A stretch of 64,000 nt of DNA. Source: Otis tarda. Taxonomy: Eukaryota; Chordata; Aves; Otidiformes; Otididae. The DNA lies in assembly GCA_026413225.1 (NCBI GenBank), contig CM048552.1, positions 57,241,001 to 57,305,000 of the forward strand, written 5' to 3'. The notes under the pieces were generated by a model. That model was not told where the DNA came from and searched no databases. It saw only the letters and a program-made list of their open reading frames with translations. The translations under genes were made by a program, and so were the position numbers. Shown here one piece after another: positions 1 to 9,190 of the stretch. Positions within the stretch are counted from its first letter, which is position 1. Every line of letters starts with the position of its first letter.

Positions 1-457
1 GATTTTGGGGCTGGGGCACCTGCAGACATAGTAAGGAAGACGATAAGGTCACTGCAGCTCAGGTAAGGCACCAGAGGAGAAGTTAGTATCAAAACTGCTT
101 TAATAAGGACAATAATAAGTGCATGGGATACAGAGTGGAGGCAGAAAGAATATTCCACAGATGTGGGTCTTTGGTCTGGAGCTTGTGTTACTGTCTGGGA
201 AGCGGAGGGCAGGGGGAGCTCGTCCTGAGAGTCAAGGTCCCCACCCCGGAGAGAGCAGGGGTGGTGAAGGCTGGTGCTCCTGCGTGACAGTGGCCAGAGC
301 TGGGGACTCCTTGAAGCTGCTGCCTGCCCTGGCTTGCTGCTGCCGGCCGACACGAGGCAGCCGCCCAGGGAGGCCGGGGGAGATGGGCTTCCAGTAACCT
401 CGGTGGCCCAACTGCCAGTGGCACCCCGTGTACAACACGCGTGCACGCCAGACCTGC
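1..457. other. Region downstream of CDC42EP1, no gene called
   Basis: Nothing supportable is seen here. In human the next gene on this side is LGALS2, oriented towards CDC42EP1, but no galectin sequence is visible. A donor-like GCTCAG|GTAAGG sits at 57-68 on plus, with an open but unrecognisable frame before it. Confidence 0.4.
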
Positions 458-463
458 TTTATT
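458..463 (-). terminator. Candidate poly(A) signal of CDC42EP1
   Basis: This is AATAAA on the minus strand (TTTATT on plus), the first canonical signal after the stop. Cleavage would fall near 435-445. A weaker ATTAAA lies further on, at 104-99. Confidence 0.5.
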
Positions 464-1730
464 CTGCTCTGAAGAGTTCCCTGCTAGAAGCAGCCAGGCG
501 GCACGTGAGTTGCGTGGGAGCTGAGGCTTGTGGCCGTGGCCCAGCATCTCCCCCCACCACACACCCCCCTCCTGTCCTGGAGAACAAGGGGTGTCCTGTG
601 AGGGTCCCTCCTGTGACCTCAGCCCCCGAGCATCTCGGCTCCACGCTGTGGGACAAAGGCGCTTCTGTGAGGGCCAGTTTGCACGCGGGGCAGCGTGGGG
701 GGCAGCTCGTTCCAGGGCGGCTGCGTTGCCCAGGGCCACTTGGCAAGGGGCATTAGCCTTCCTCCACATGTACCCCTGGGAAGAGGCGCGCTGGAAAGAG
801 GGGTGTGTGCGTGGAGAATGAGGGGACAGGGCGAGGATGGAGAAGAGGTGACACAGACCAAGCGGCTGCGGAGAGGGAGTCTCCTTGTTCTGAGCTGGGG
901 CAAAGGAAGGGATTTTTGGGGCCTGAACTGCAGAATTTGGTGATGTGACAACCTTGCCTCTGCCTCCAGCCAGCCAAGAAGTTTCTCTCCTTCCTTCTGC
1001 GAGAGGGTGGGGGTCAGAAGGGGAACGGGCCTAAAGTGATGCTCAGCAGCAGAAGGCAAGTGGGAAGACCTCTGTGCTCTCACCTCCTGAATGCTGAGCT
1101 CATAGCTTTGTTTTTTGGGAGGGAAAACTAGAATGCCCAGCTCTGTGGGGTTTGCCTGCCCCTTGAACCCCCAGCTGATCTCCCCCAGTAGGCAGACGTG
1201 CTGTATGGGAGGGTCTTGCACCAGCTGGAGCTGAGCAGACCCAAATAACCTATGTGCCAGAGCTGTCAGTGGGAATATCTCCGGGAGGGCATCCGTGCCA
1301 GCGCAGAGGGTGGTTGGGCGCTTTGGTGGCCAGGATGTGGCATGTCCCTAGACAGGCTGATGGGAGCAGGCTGAGGGATGGGAGGGAGGGCACTGGGGGG
1401 AACGGGATGGGGTAGGAAGGGGTTTGGGGTTTCTTTGGCACATGGGAATATCCCTTTGGTGTCTAATGGCATTGAGGCCAGGGAAGGGCCGTGATGCCCG
1501 ACGCTGCGATGCACAGCTCTCACTGGCCGCCCGCAGCAGCCTGGCCCAGCCCCGGGGAGCCACCCAGGAGATGGGCTCTCCTCCTGCCCCCCAGTGCCCC
1601 CAGCTTGGCACGGAGGTCACCTGCTGGGTCCGCCGGTGATGCTGGCACCTGAGGGTGGGGGACAGGGAGGAGGGCGAAGACTCTGGCACCAGTGCCTCTG
1701 GACGGGGGCCGTAATGGGAGGGATGGCCGT
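464..1730 (-). other. CDC42EP1: CDC42EP1 3' UTR (probable)
   Basis: This runs from the stop codon to the first canonical AATAAA on the minus strand, about 1.27 kb. There is no conserved coding frame. The overlapping open frames on both strands are short, GC-driven and unlike any family I know. Confidence 0.6.
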
Positions 1731-2539
1731 TCACACCTTGACTTCATCGTCCTCCTCCTCATCGGCGTACTCAAAGGAATTGCTGCGCCGCCCCCGGGCA
1801 CCAGTGTACCCCTCCTGCAGGCTGGAGAGCTCAGCCTCCTCTTCTTCCTCCTCCTCCTCCTCCTCCTCTTCTTGGTTCCAGGTGGCCTTGGGGGACTGGC
1901 TCTCCCCTGTCACTTGTGACCGCCACAAACTGCTGCTGGGGCTCTCCCACGGGGTCTGTGTCCGGGCCTGCCGGGGACCCTCGCCTTTCTCTGAGCTACG
2001 TGGGGTGCTGGTCCCACCGTAATGGCGGGCCAGGACCTGGGCCGCCCGGTCAAACTCTCCCGCCTCGATGGTGCAGTCGTTCCAGTGTCCCTGCCATGGA
2101 GTCCCTCTGGGTGCTGCTCCTGGCCCTGAAGCCCAGGCAGGGTCATCTCCAGCGCTTTCGATGGCATGTGCCTCTCCGTTGGCATGGACTGATAGTCCTG
2201 GCAGAGAGCTGGCCCCTGACAGGCTGCTCTGCCCAGAGCGGTCCCAGAAGCTGGAAGTTGCCTTGTCATCTCCATGGGATGCTTCTGATGCTGGAAGGAC
2301 CTTGTCCTTGGTCACCTCCCCATGTGGGAGGTCTGGGCCATCCTCCTCCACTTCATTCCCATTGATTTCGGAGAAGCTCATCACCTGGAGAAGCTCACTC
2401 ATCAGGGAGGGTCCCAGGTCCAGGCGGAAAGAGAGCAGGGAGTCCGAGCGCTTCAGCTCTGCTTCCGCGGAGAAGGTGCTCTCTTGGGCTTTTTCCAAGC
2501 GAGGAGCGCGAGGGATGGTGCAAAACCCAGACTCCAGCC
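1731..2539 (-). CDS. CDC42EP1: CDC42EP1 coding exon 2 (last exon)
   Basis: The acceptor is CTTACAG|GGCTGG at 2540/2539, and the stop TGA occupies 1733-1731. It encodes residues 148-416. The poly-Glu run is encoded by a GAG/GAA trinucleotide tract at 1836-1871, a coding microsatellite likely to vary in length between individuals. An open frame continues upstream of the acceptor to 2666 but is intronic. Confidence 0.93.
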
Positions 2540-3937
2540 CTGTAAGGCAGAAGGGATGGCTGGTGAGGTGGGGGGCATGGCTAGGTGGGAGGAAGCCTGC
2601 CACCGAAGTGGGGCAGGTCATGCTCCCATAGGGCTCTAAAGGACAGGCCAGTGTCTGTGTGGACACCTCCCAAGCTCGGAGTTACAGTGGAGGGTCTCCA
2701 GGTGGGCTCTGGGCTTGGTAAGATGTGGGTGGGGGCTGAGCCAGGCAGGTGGGACCAGGAGATGGCAGCATTTCCTCATTTCCTCCAGTCACCTCCCCCA
2801 GCTGCTGCAGGCTCCCCGGATTCTCCTTCTCCCCACCCCGACACCCTTGGCTCCATACCTCCCTGGGGAAAAGCTGAGCCACAGCCCAGTGTTGGGGCTG
2901 GAGAAGAGCCACCCAGCTGTCCCATCCTTTGCACGACCCTTCCCCAAAGATCCCCCCTGGATCCCAGCTGGCAGAGAGGGATGTGGGCGCAGTGGGTGAA
3001 GGGAAGGATCAAGTCCCTTGAGGAGCACATGGAGATGGAGGGCTTGGCACACTTAGGGACAGGGTTGGGGCATGGAGGTGGGGAAAGCTGTGCCATGGGT
3101 CCCCTTGACCTGGCTACCTTGGTGTGGGCATTGCCCTGCTGTCCCAGCACCCTCTTGGCTTCCTTGGGGACGCTGCTCATGGGAAGGATGTAGGGCTGGA
3201 GCAAGATGGGGGCACCCCCTTACAACTGCTCCACACAGGCTGCCAGCCATGTGGGGCTATAGGGGAGGGAGAGAACGAGAAACCATCCATGCCCCACTTT
3301 GCAAGGCACCCTGGGAGGAGACCCACCAAAAGCAGGAGAAAGCAGGGTTTTCTCCTCACAGGAACTTCTAAATGTCCTGTCTCTGCTGGGAGCCCAAAGT
3401 CCCTCAGTGGGGAAACCGAGGCACAGAGCAATGGAGCGGGGCTGCAGAGGATGCGCTGTGCCTGGGTGCCAGCCCATGACCCATGCTTCACTCACCGTAG
3501 GCCTGATGTGTTTTGGAGAAGCTGTTGGAGGCACTTTTGAAGGAGAACTTGCTGGTCAAGCCCCGGCCACCGCTGCCATCATAGGTCCCCTCGTTGAGCT
3601 GTGGCAGTGAGACGGCGTTCTTGATGATGGGTGAGACAGCTGGGGGGGCAGGGGATGCTGCTGCTTGGCTGCTGCCGCTCCGGCTCCTCAGCGGCGTCCG
3701 GCGGACGTGCCGCAGCGTCCGGGCGAAGAAGTTGTTGGCTTTGGTTGTGTCAGCCCCACCGTGGTTGCTGAGGAAGGAGGTGTCCCCGAAGACGTCCCCA
3801 CCGCGCCCCACATGCATGGTGTGCCGAAAGTCCCCCAGCGGTGGGCTGATCATGTCCGGCGTCAGCTCCGACTTCAGCCGCCGCTTGTTGTGGGAGCCTG
3901 ACACCCAGCTGAGCACCGGCAGCTTCCCCAGGCTCAT
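1731..3937 (-). CDS. CDC42EP1: CDC42 effector protein 1 (BORG5), whole coding span, 2 coding exons
   Basis: The spliced product is 416 aa (human is 391 aa). Family role: a CDC42-GTP-binding adaptor that organises actin and septins at the cell cortex. The N-terminus is almost the human one. It carries a CRIB motif at about residues 30-44 (ISPPLGDFRHTMHVG), followed by the BORG-family stretch RGGDVFGDTSFL. A second conserved block, SLPQLNEGTYDG, comes before the single intron in the CDS. Exon 2 holds the BORG homology segment around FRLDLGPSLMSELL and a C-terminal FDRAAQVLARHYGG helix. The tail is acidic, with 12 consecutive Glu at about 371-382, and ends DDEVKV. The start ATG at 3937 is the first in the exon and gives the family N-terminus. 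Splicing is 3496|2539, phase 1, joining G to GG to make Gly148. The Pro/Ala heptad repeats known from the human protein are not seen. CDC42EP4 and other BORGs fit the N-terminus less well. Confidence 0.95.
2540..3495 (-). other. CDC42EP1 intron between the coding exons
   Basis: This is a 956-bp phase-1 intron with GTGAGT...ACAG ends. Around 3395-3432 it holds a SINE-like motif, GGGGAAACCGAGGCACAGAG, which on minus reads like the conserved part of MIR/CORE-SINEs. Otherwise it is unremarkable. Confidence 0.7.
3496..3937 (-). CDS. CDC42EP1: CDC42EP1 coding exon 1 (CRIB-containing)
   Basis: It encodes residues 1-147 plus one base. The donor is TACG|GTGAGT, at 3496/3495. The exon extends upstream to an acceptor at 3965-3966 (pyrimidine-rich, ...TTTTTGCAG), so 3938-3964 is 27 nt of 5' UTR and the transcript must have at least one leader exon further upstream (higher coordinates). 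Confidence 0.93.
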
Positions 3938-4606
3938 GTTGCACCCCTCACCTCACCCCTGCTCCTGCAAAAACCCCAAAATATAGCCCTTGCTGGGCTT
4001 CCAGCACTGGGGTGGCCTGTCACATCCCTGGCTTCACCATTGCTCCTGCTGCGATGCTCTTGGGGGAACGGCTCACGTCACCTTGGCTTGGAGCGAGTGG
4101 GAAGAGTGCCTCTCCCCCTGCTTCCCCACACGACGTTGCGCTCATGCAATCACTCGCAGCGGGTACGTTCCAGGTGATGAGGATGGTGGTGGCGCAGAGC
4201 TGTCCCCGGAGGTCGTCCAGGGTCACCCCGGGTGCTGTGGAGGCCACTGGAAGCTGCGTCTGGCCACGGGCTTAGGGCTTAATCCGCCGTCTTCTTGGGA
4301 GCCGGTCACAGATGGGGCAGCGGGTAACGGGAGCTTGAAGTGGGGTGGCGGGGCAAGCACCTCGGTTAACCTTGTCAGCAGCCTAAACGAGACAAGAGGA
4401 ACAGTGAAGCTCTCAGAGAGGACTTTCCCAGTCTCACCAGCTGTACCCTGGGGACCAGCTGGGTACCCAGAGTGGGAGATTAAAGCCCGTGCATGAGAAA
4501 TGATGGGGAGGTTGCTGCCCACTGTCCCCCTCGCCTGGCCCTCCTCTTAGGGAGGAAGAAAAAGGCTTAGCCCCCCAAAAACACGTGCTGTCCCTCGCCC
4601 CTCTTA

Positions 4607-4977
4607 CCTCCCTTGGCGTGTCTCGGTTTCCCCTGCCTGCAAAGCAGCTCTGCCGGACTCACGCCGCAACCCAGGCTGAGGAATTCCCTCCCAGGCAAGC
4701 CATCTCTTCCTGGAGTGATGCCCTGCCTGGGCTCCCGGGGTGAGAAACCTCTCCCTTCTTTTTGCTATTCAGATGAACCCTTCGGGAGAGGGTGAGGCCT
4801 GGGGAGGAGGGGCAGTGGGGGTTGGAAAAAAATGCAGTATTTGTGTATTGGTTTGTTTGTCCTCCTCTGGCTGGGTCCCTGGGGTGCCAGGCAGACACCT
4901 CGGAGCAGCAGGTAGCTGGGGGTGTGGGGAGGAAAACTGCTTTGCAGGCAGGGGAAACTGAGGCACGCCAAGAGAGA
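4607..4977. repeat. Inverted repeat, 41-bp arms about 290 bp apart
   Basis: The left arm is 4607-4647 and the right arm 4937-4977. The reverse complement of the left matches the right at 37 of 41 positions. The shared core GGGGAAACYGAGRCAC resembles the 3' part of MIR/CORE-SINEs, so the arms may be two opposed SINE remnants. Confidence 0.75.
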
Positions 4978-6282
4978 TGATTGCTGGAGGCTGGAGGAGA
5001 AGACGGAATGGGCCTTTGCGCTCAGGCGAGTCCCAGAAGTGCTGGGGAGCAGGCGGGAAGGCAGCAGCTGGGTGCCTGACGGCAGGGCAATGACCGCCCC
5101 GGTCAGTGGGGAGGACGCTTAGATCAGCAGATCCCCCGTGGGTGCTTGTGGCAAGAGGGAGAGGGCAGGTTGGGGAGAGGAGAGTATTCAGGACATGGGG
5201 CACCTCGGAGCATCCCTGCCTGGGGACATGTCCCTCCCTTGTCTCAGTCCCCACTCAGGGGCTGGGGGAGCACGATGGAGCTGGGTCCCTTCAGCAGGGC
5301 TGGTTGTGGAGGGCAGCGTGCCAGGAGGCGACGCAGGAGCCCCACATCCCTTGGTCCCCATGTGCCGGGACCCCCATCGCTGCGTGGCTCTGTCTGTCTC
5401 CCCTCAGCATGCCACCTGCGTCCCTCGCCTGTCCCTGGGTCACCTCAGGGCAGCGCCAGGTGGTGCCAGGATGGCCAAACCTCTGGCGAGGGGGAGCCCT
5501 GGGCATGAAGCTGTTTTCCTGTCTGCCTACACGTGGGGTTCTTTTGCCTTGCCCTGGCCTTGTTTGCTCACCCAGGGCCCCTCTTATCTGCCAGGGGTTA
5601 ATGCCTGGGGAAGGGAAAACAAACCTCCCCCGGCAGCTCCCAGCACCATTGGCTGCTGCCTGGGGTGGCAGTGGCCCCTGGCAGCGAGGACAGGTGGCAG
5701 GTTGGCTTCCTGGTGGCCCCCAGCTCCCTGGACCCACGTCTGCTTCCTGCTCACCGGGGCCCTGCGGTGCTGCCTTGCAGCTGGGGTGGGCCAGGCAGGT
5801 GGCAGATCTGGGGTGGGAGGAGAACTAGGGAGCAATTTCCTTTCTCTGGCAGAAGCCCACTGGGTCTTGCTGGGGCGCAAGGAAAGCCGCTGGGGCGGTC
5901 TCTGCAGCACAACGGGGGTCTTGGGGTCCAAAGCGGGGACTCTGCCCTTCAGCGGTGGTGTCTGCGTGACGTGGAGCATGTGCTGCACCAGCCAGGGATA
6001 ATCTGAGGGATGGACCCCCCTCTCACCCCATCCCATGTCCCTTGCAGTCCCCAGGGGGTGGGGGCTGGCATCACCCTGGGGACAGGGTGGGGAGGTGAGG
6101 GAATGGGAGATGCAGGAGGAGAGCATCCCCCTGCTCCCTGCCTGGAGAATGACTGAGATGGGAGCCAGGAGAAGGAAAGTGTTTCTCCTTCCTTGTCCCT
6201 TGGCCACCACGGGGAAGCAAGCCAGCACCTCCTGGCCCCTGGCTCTCCCTGCCTGCTGGCAGGCAGCAGGGACTGGGAGAGG

Positions 6283-6304
6283 AGGGAGGGAGGGAGGGAG
6301 GGAG
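6283..6304. repeat. GGGA tetranucleotide microsatellite
   Basis: About five tandem GGGA units. Four or more G-runs are close enough together to allow a G-quadruplex on plus. Confidence 0.8.
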
Positions 6305-7285
6305 CTGGTGCCCAACCCTACCTGGATGGCAGGTTTCTGGCAGGCCTGCTGGGCTTTTTCTCCCTCCAACATCCCCCTTTTTCCTCCTTCCCTCTGCCCC
6401 TGATGCATCTCCCCACCAGCTGTGCCCCTTTGAGCCCTCCCCTCTGCCCGAGCGGACTCCTCCATGCCGGGAAAGCTTGTGACTCCGCGGGCAAAGGGTG
6501 ACCTGTGCACTCCCCTTTCCTCCACTGGGCAAGGGGAGCCTCCCGGCTGGCCACTCGTCCATCCGGATGCTGCTTCCTTCTGGCAGCCCCCAGCGTTTGC
6601 CAGCCCTTGGCTTGATGAGCCCACAGCCCATCCCGACCTCCCCTTCCCAGACATCCTCTCCCCGACTCCCTCCTCGCCTCCTCCGGGAAGCCCCCTGCCC
6701 TCAAAGACCAGCCGCCGGCACCTCCTCCTCCTCCTCTTCCCAGCCTGGCCTCCCCTGATTCCCTCCCCGAGTTCAGCTGGTTTCCACTGGTTTTCCACTC
6801 GCCAGGAATGGCCAGAGCTGTTCTGCTTGCTGGGAAGAGCGGAAACCAGAAAGGGGGGGAAAATAATCCAGATGTCTAGTTGGCTGGAGCTGCTGCAAGC
6901 AGCCTCTTCCCTCCTCCTCCTCTCCTTACACCACCCCCCCACTCCCCCCCCGCAAAGGGGACATACTCCAGAAGAGGGCGAGGAGATGTTTGGGGTGGTC
7001 TCAACAGCGGGAAGAGTGGCTGGAAATGGCTGTGGGCGGCCAGGAAAGCTTTCCCAGCCTTCCCGAGTGCTGAAAAAAACCTCCCTCCCTTTCCCGGGAG
7101 GAAGGGAGGCAGAGGCTCCCCCGTTTGGGTCACTTTGTTCAGGGATGGGGAAACCCAGCAAGAGCAGGCTTTTGGGTAAGGGGAAAAGGGGCTCGCCTGG
7201 CCGGGCTGGGCCTCTTCCAGCTTCCCTGGATCGGTGCCGGGCAGTAGGCGGACAAGCCTGAGTCTGACTCCCGCGCTGCTGGCTG

Positions 7286-7315
<30 letters not shown>
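7286..7315. repeat. TA dinucleotide microsatellite
   Basis: About 14 TA units with one TTT interruption near 7300-7303. It is self-complementary and could extrude a cruciform. Confidence 0.9.
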
Positions 7316-7316
<1 letters not shown>

Positions 7317-7529
7317 TCTGTCTCTCTGTATAACAAGGGTATTTTTCCAAGCAAACACGCCGGGACGTGGAGGGAGGCCGGGGCTCCAAAGGCGGGCAGT
7401 TTCTGGCCATCCTCTCCCTGCCCCCTTGCCCAGAAGCTCCCTCTTTCTTCCTCCAACCCCCTAAATTTGAAGTGCCGAGAGCCTGTGGGGTTTTGAGGGA
7501 TATCCAGAGCGGGGTGTGGGAGGGGGGGT

Positions 7530-7795
7530 GCCCTGCTGCCTTCCCTCATCCTTGGGACCCCCTCCTCACCTTCTTTCTCTCCTGGGTTGTCCCACCCCAG
7601 CTTGTCTCCCCTCTCCTTGCTCCCACTTTCCTTCCTCCCGGTTTCCTGTTGCATTCCTGCTTTCTTCTCCCTTTCTTTTTTGCCATCCTCCCTGTTTCCA
7701 TCGCCTTGCCACCCCTCCCGCTTCTCCCCTCTCCTACCACCCTCTCCACCCTTTCCCTTCTGCTCCCAACTGCCCCCCCCCGCCCCAAGCTCTAC
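7530..7795. repeat. Polypyrimidine-rich tract
   Basis: About 265 bp is strongly C/T-biased on plus, with few purines. It explains the long, composition-driven Pro/Ser/Leu-rich open frames seen here on both strands. Confidence 0.7.
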
Positions 7796-7826
7796 AAATT
7801 GAGGAATTAAAACTTTCAGGATTTAC

Positions 7827-8100
7827 CTCTTCTTCTTAATTTTTTTTTCTGTCCTCCGGCCGAAAAGTTGGGAGACACTTCCCGTGGGCCCCCACAACTT
7901 TCTCTGAGAGTTACTGGCTCTGCGTCCCGAAGCAAGGGAGGGAGAAAGGGGAGGCGTGCCCCTCCTTTTTCCCACGGCTGTCCCCCCAAAACTGGCTCTC
8001 CTAAGCTGACGCCCCGATGCCACGGGAGAGAGGGAGCGAAGCTGGCGGGGAGGGGACGTGGGAAGGGAGGAGGGCGGGCTGCAGCACCGCCGAGCCAATC
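7827..8100 (-). other. Candidate non-coding first exon and promoter of CDC42EP1
   Basis: On the minus strand a donor AAGAG|GTAAAT sits at 7827/7826. Upstream of it is a moderately CpG-rich block ending near a reversed CCAAT box (GATTGG, about 8099-8094) and Sp1-like GC boxes. This would splice to the acceptor at 3965. Other GC patches (9560-9610, 10910-10980) could serve instead, and a strong donor GGGAG|GTAAGAG also exists at 4608. Only RNA evidence can decide. Confidence 0.25.
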
Positions 8101-8554
8101 CTCGCCTCGGCCCGGAGACCAGAGAAAATGAGATTTATTCCAACTATCCAGGACAGAAAACTTCAGGAACTTCTCTGCTGCTTCCCCCTCCCACCCCCTT
8201 CCCCGCTTCCCCAGTGCCATTTCCCGTCCTCCAGCATCAGCTGCCTCCTGCTCCCGGGAGCCCGCTTCCATGGATTTGGGGGAAGGGAGAAGCCCAGGTC
8301 GCTGGTTAAGCTGGTTAGGGAAGCATGGGCAGGGGGCAAAGGAGAGGAGTTTGCCCCCTGTGTGCATGACTCCGAATATATCGGATGGGGTCATCCCATC
8401 CTGCGTTGGATGGGAAGTCCCCAGTGCCCGTGGTGTAGTGTTGTCCACCAGGAACGGGGTCTGGGGGTGCGTGATCACGCCAGGGCCTGTGGGTAGTGTT
8501 GGGCTGGGCATCAGCAGGGTAACAGCCTCCCTGAAGGCCGCACGGGCCAGGTGG

Positions 8555-8620
8555 GCATTATGGGGTTGGGATAAGCATTAGGGTGTCAGAACAAGCATTA
8601 CGGGGTCAGGACAAGCATTG
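8555..8620. repeat. 20-bp tandem repeat, about 3.3 copies
   Basis: Units begin GCATTA at 8555, 8575 and 8595 with a partial fourth at 8615. Copies differ at several positions (for example TGGGGTTGGGATAA against CGGGGTCAGGACAA), so it is an old, short array. Confidence 0.8.
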
Positions 8621-9147
8621 TATCACAGCACGGTATCAGGCTGGGGTGATGGGATGGCAGTGTGTTAATTCAAGGAGGTGCTCTTCGGTGGCACCAGGGA
8701 GGGTTTTTGCCCACACATGGGACACTGCACCCCTCTGGCATCGTGCTTTGTTGCTTTGTCCCTTGATGGTCACAGGGCAGAAGACCCCATCAGTGCCAAT
8801 GAGGGGCAACCCACTGGTGGGCACGGCATCATCCATGCCATTGGTGACTCTCACAGCCTCCAAGAGAGACTCGGTGGCTCTGCTGGGGAGCATGTGGCCA
8901 GTCACAAGCACCTATTCAGGGCCCCGGGGAGGAGAAGGGAGGTGTCTCCACTGGTGAAGGCGAGACGAGACTTGCTGGGGTTAAGCAGGGCCTGGCTGAA
9001 GGGATGACAAGATGTCTGCAGAGGAGATGTCAAAATGGAGCCTGGCCTCTCCCTAAGCTCAGGTGGCTTGTGCTGGGGTGCCTGGGCAGGGGCACCTTAT
9101 TGCTCAGAGGTTTGCTGAGTAGCAGTAGGGTTTTGGCACCGTTCTCA

Positions 9148-9190
9148 GCCTCTCGGCCTCAGGCTTCTCCTCTATAAAATGGGAGAGTTG
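9148..9190 (+). repeat. MIR/CORE-SINE-like fragment
   Basis: The pattern CTCTCGGCCTCAGG...CTATAAAATGGGAGA follows the conserved MIR segment (CTCTGTGCCTCAGTTT...CTGTAAAATGGGGAT) over about 41 bp. This was recognised by eye, not by alignment. Confidence 0.45.

Larger units (their letters stand above)
3965..7826 (-). other. Probable 5'-UTR intron of CDC42EP1
   Basis: The acceptor at 3965-3966 is strong. The stretch holds a GC-rich, pyrimidine/purine-biased sequence, an inverted repeat (4607-4647 against 4937-4977), a GGGA run at 6283-6304 and an AT dinucleotide run at 7286-7315. The long minus-strand open frame at 5584-7410 is GC-rich low complexity with no family resemblance and is not called. 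Confidence 0.4.

Noticed and set aside
1-62. Possible plus-strand exon ending in GCTCAG|GTAAGG
   Set aside because: The open frames before the donor-like site match nothing known, including galectin-2 expected by synteny, and the left end is cut by the window.
7286-7315. TATA run as a core promoter
   Set aside because: It is a simple dinucleotide repeat without CpG island or exon at the right distance.
5584-7410. 608-codon open frame on the minus strand
   Set aside because: It is driven by high GC and purine/pyrimidine bias, runs through microsatellites and resembles no family; it lies in the probable leader intron of CDC42EP1.
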